DNA from: Cercis canadensis
Lineage: Eukaryota; Streptophyta; Magnoliopsida; Fabales; Fabaceae
NCBI GenBank assembly: GCA_003255065.1
Contig: QAOA01003577.1
Location: 877,266 to 941,265 of the forward strand
Direction of reading: 5' to 3'
Length of the DNA: 64,000 nucleotides
Shown here: positions 62,959 through 64,000 of the stretch, piece after piece
How the letters are laid out: each line of letters begins with the position of its first letter
How positions within the stretch are numbered: position 1 is the stretch's first letter
Made by a program: the position numbers and the translations under genes
The notes under the pieces: generated by a model
Databases searched by the model: none
The model's input: the letters and a program-made list of their open reading frames with translations, nothing else
What the model was told of the DNA's origin: nothing

Positions 62959-64000
62959 TTTTCTCAGTCTCGGAGGCCTCTTCCTTTTGGTGCCTCTCGC
63001 GAGTGAAGAGAAACGAAGGTGGCAACAAGTGTACGTAGCAGTGCTGGGAAAAGGGATGGCAATTACGCAAATTTGAAATTTCTATTTGGCTGCCCTGCCA
63101 GTGTTGTTTTTGGTATTTTTATAGGTGTAAGAGATTAGGTGATATTTATGAAAAGGAGATATGGATGGTATCCTATTACATATTCACAGAAGGAAAAAAA
63201 AAAAAAGTTTTCACACTTTAAATGGTTATTAGAATCCATAAAGAAAATTGTAAAATTAATGCTGTATTCAATTTCTGGCAAAAAACAAAATGCTGTATTT
63301 AATTGCATATAATCCAAGAGAGAAATGTAATCAATTATCTCATTAAAGATCTTCATCTTTTAGTAATTTTTAGAAGAAAAAAAAAAGCGAATCACATAGA
63401 CTTCTTAATTAGGAGATTCCAAAGAAATTAATGGTGCATATAAAAGAAAAAGAAATTAATGGTGTATTTAATTGCATTAATCATTTTGATTAATTTCCTT
63501 TCATCATCTTAATTAAAAATCTTGTACACTTAACAATATAATGGTCATTTTATAACTTTAATATTCAATGGATTTATGGATCACACGCAATATTGCAAAG
63601 ATTTGTTTGTCTTTTTGGAAAAAGATGCAGGTTATAAGAATTGTAACAACTTTTCAGTAATTTTTCGTCCCTCTTCTTACAAAATTTTTGAAACTCGCAC
63701 ATGTGTCACGCCATAAAATCCCCTACTTTTGTAGTTGAATTTATCAAAACTCTTTACAAAAGTACCCAAAAAAAAAAAAACTCTTTACAAACCAATTCAG
63801 TCAATTTTAAGTTACAAGCGGTTATGGAACTTTTATCAAACAATAGTATAATAACCTTTTCCATAACAATATTTCCACATTTACACAAGAAGCATAAAAG
63901 AATATCACTAGTCTAATTGTGAAAAGAATCAGCCATGATGCTTTTGCACATGTCTGTTATATAACTTCCTATAACCAATATCACAATGACCACAATCATT
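62959..64000. other. 5' flank of the RRM gene and spacer
   Basis: Contains the probable 5'UTR and promoter of the minus-strand RRM gene (62959 to about 63080, GC-richer), then AT-rich DNA with short A-runs. No further gene is seen to the window end. Confidence 0.55.

Overview
This window is nuclear DNA of a flowering plant, almost certainly a eudicot. The evidence is AT-rich intergenic DNA, multi-exon genes with short GT-AG introns, and plant-specific families: a KS dehydrin, phytocyanins, DRB proteins and cobalamin-independent methionine synthase. A full-length VAPYRIN orthologue points to a host of arbuscular mycorrhizal fungi, which argues against Brassicaceae. I could not fix the species. 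All exon structures were assigned by hand from splice signals, reading phase and remembered family sequences.

Layout: 499-2486 (+) is the 3' end of a FIP2-like BTB/pentapeptide-repeat gene. 5249-5587 (+) is a HIRD11-like KS dehydrin with an internal duplication and a 3'UTR intron. 8882-9109 (+) is a doubtful small ORF. 12637-14235 (+) is intronless VAPYRIN, with a P1BS site and a small LINE insertion upstream. About 12.8 kb of gene-poor DNA follows, then MetE at 28275-32253 (+; 11 coding exons, 765 aa). A long-inverted-repeat transposon with a second foldback element inside it (33459-35220) ends 89 bp before a DRB4-like gene with three dsRNA-binding domains (35309-41139, +). A stretch of LINE, SINE and DNA transposon remnants follows (41.4-42.4 kb). 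On the minus strand, 43075-50361 is an SGD1/NOM1-like MIF4G-MA3 gene. 51428-57620 is a tandem duplication carrying two almost identical blue copper protein genes (53236-53808 and 56643-57213, +); the second unit also holds a solo LTR. 58061-62958 (-) is an hnRNP Q/R-like two-RRM protein gene.

The genes are not a functional cluster. They cover cytoskeleton-linked signalling, stress protection, symbiosis, methyl-group metabolism, small-RNA biogenesis, ribosome biogenesis, extracellular copper proteins and RNA binding. I found no clearly new system. The strongest leads are: the nested inverted-repeat transposon next to the DRB4-like start codon; the divergence gradient in the copper-protein pair, which suggests gene conversion; two consecutive GC-AG introns in the SGD1 gene; the phosphate-response-type site and retroposon upstream of VAPYRIN; and local duplications beside single Ns that look like assembly artefacts.
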